Assembly: GCA_030153805.1 (NCBI GenBank)
Contig: JASKLG010000007.1
Coordinates: 1 to 41,368, forward strand
From: Bacillota bacterium
Lineage (GTDB): Bacteria > Bacillota > DTU030 > DUMP01
Length of the DNA: 41,368 bases
Direction: 5' to 3'
Part shown: positions 41,283 through 41,368 of the stretch, piece by piece
How positions within the stretch are numbered: position 1 is the first letter of the stretch
How the letters are laid out: each line of letters begins with the position of its first letter
Notes under the pieces: model-generated
Databases searched by the model: none
Seen by the model: only the letters and a program-made list of their open reading frames with translations
Told to the model about the DNA's origin: nothing
Made by a program: the position numbers and the translations under genes

Positions 41283-41366
41283 ATGCGCATTCACGTGATC
41301 CGTGTACCCAAGTTTTTCGGCACTATCTTAATGGGTCTTCTTAACGTGTTTCGCCGCGGCGAGTGA
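41283..41366 (+). CDS. spoVM: Stage V sporulation protein M (SpoVM)
   Basis: Tiny amphipathic-helix protein that marks the convex forespore membrane and anchors SpoIVA for coat assembly. The ORF has 27 codons, MRIHVIRVPKFFGTILMGLL then NVFRRGE, against 26 in Bacillus SpoVM. Shared features are Pro at position 9 (important for curvature sensing), the following KF.G, and the ending with an aromatic residue plus basic pair (FRR). ATG 41283 follows GGAGGGAG. Position after thiN is the same as in Bacillus. The stop lies 2 nt before the window end. Confidence 0.93.
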   Translation: MRIHVIRVPKFFGTILMGLLNVFRRGE

Positions 41367-41368
41367 CA

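Overview
The window reads as core chromosome of an endospore-forming, fairly GC-rich (about 60% by eye) anaerobic or thermophilic Firmicute. The Moorella/Thermoanaerobacterales-Peptococcaceae area is my best guess, inferred from gene order and protein style rather than from a search. Evidence for a spore former: sigG with a textbook sigma-F promoter, a YlmC/YmxH protein, a YteA-type DksA protein and a 27-codon spoVM at the right edge. GTG and TTG starts are common and genes are tightly packed, many overlapping by 4 nt. I see no rRNA, tRNA, CRISPR, insertion sequence or prophage.

Left part (1-13.7 kb): this follows the Bacillus sigG-ylm-divIVA-ileS-lspA-pyrR order with local changes. The order is sigG, a small unlisted membrane/secreted ORF, ylmC, pgeF, an orphan HlyD-like adaptor, yggS, sepF, proC, yggT, divIVA and a pair of half-size nucleoside-recognition (Gate) membrane proteins. 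Then comes a complete isoleucine T-box leader and ileS, followed by a DUF5665 protein, a TraR/DksA protein, lspA, rluD and pyrR. The S4-domain gene ylmH, expected before divIVA, is absent from its usual place.

Middle (13-30 kb): pyrR and uraA each sit behind their own PyrR-type attenuator. rqcH lies on the minus strand and converges on uraA through a shared terminator. A calcium-type P-ATPase leads a long plus-strand run: dapF-dapL (aminotransferase route to meso-diaminopimelate), yicC, remA, gmk, rpoZ, coaBC, priA, def, fmt, then two uncharacterised membrane proteins (DUF116 and DUF6391 types). Apart from dapFL and the DUF pair this matches the Bacillus ylo order.

Right part (30-41 kb): rsmB and rlmN lead into a signalling and cell-wall module: fhaA, a 55-aa stub resembling only the membrane anchor of FhaB, a PP2C phosphatase, an FtsW/RodA protein, a class B PBP and a PASTA kinase. 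This is the actinobacterial FhaA-FhaB-PstP-RodA-PbpA-PknB arrangement spliced into the Firmicute rlmN-prpC-prkC-rsgA-rpe-thiN-spoVM order. A 53-aa two-helix membrane protein precedes spoVM.

I found no obviously new defence or mobile system. The best candidates for something undescribed are the small or orphan genes embedded in conserved sporulation and division loci: the post-sigG peptide, the HlyD adaptor, the split Gate pair, DUF116-DUF6391 with an HxxEH motif, the FhaB stub and the pre-spoVM membrane peptide.
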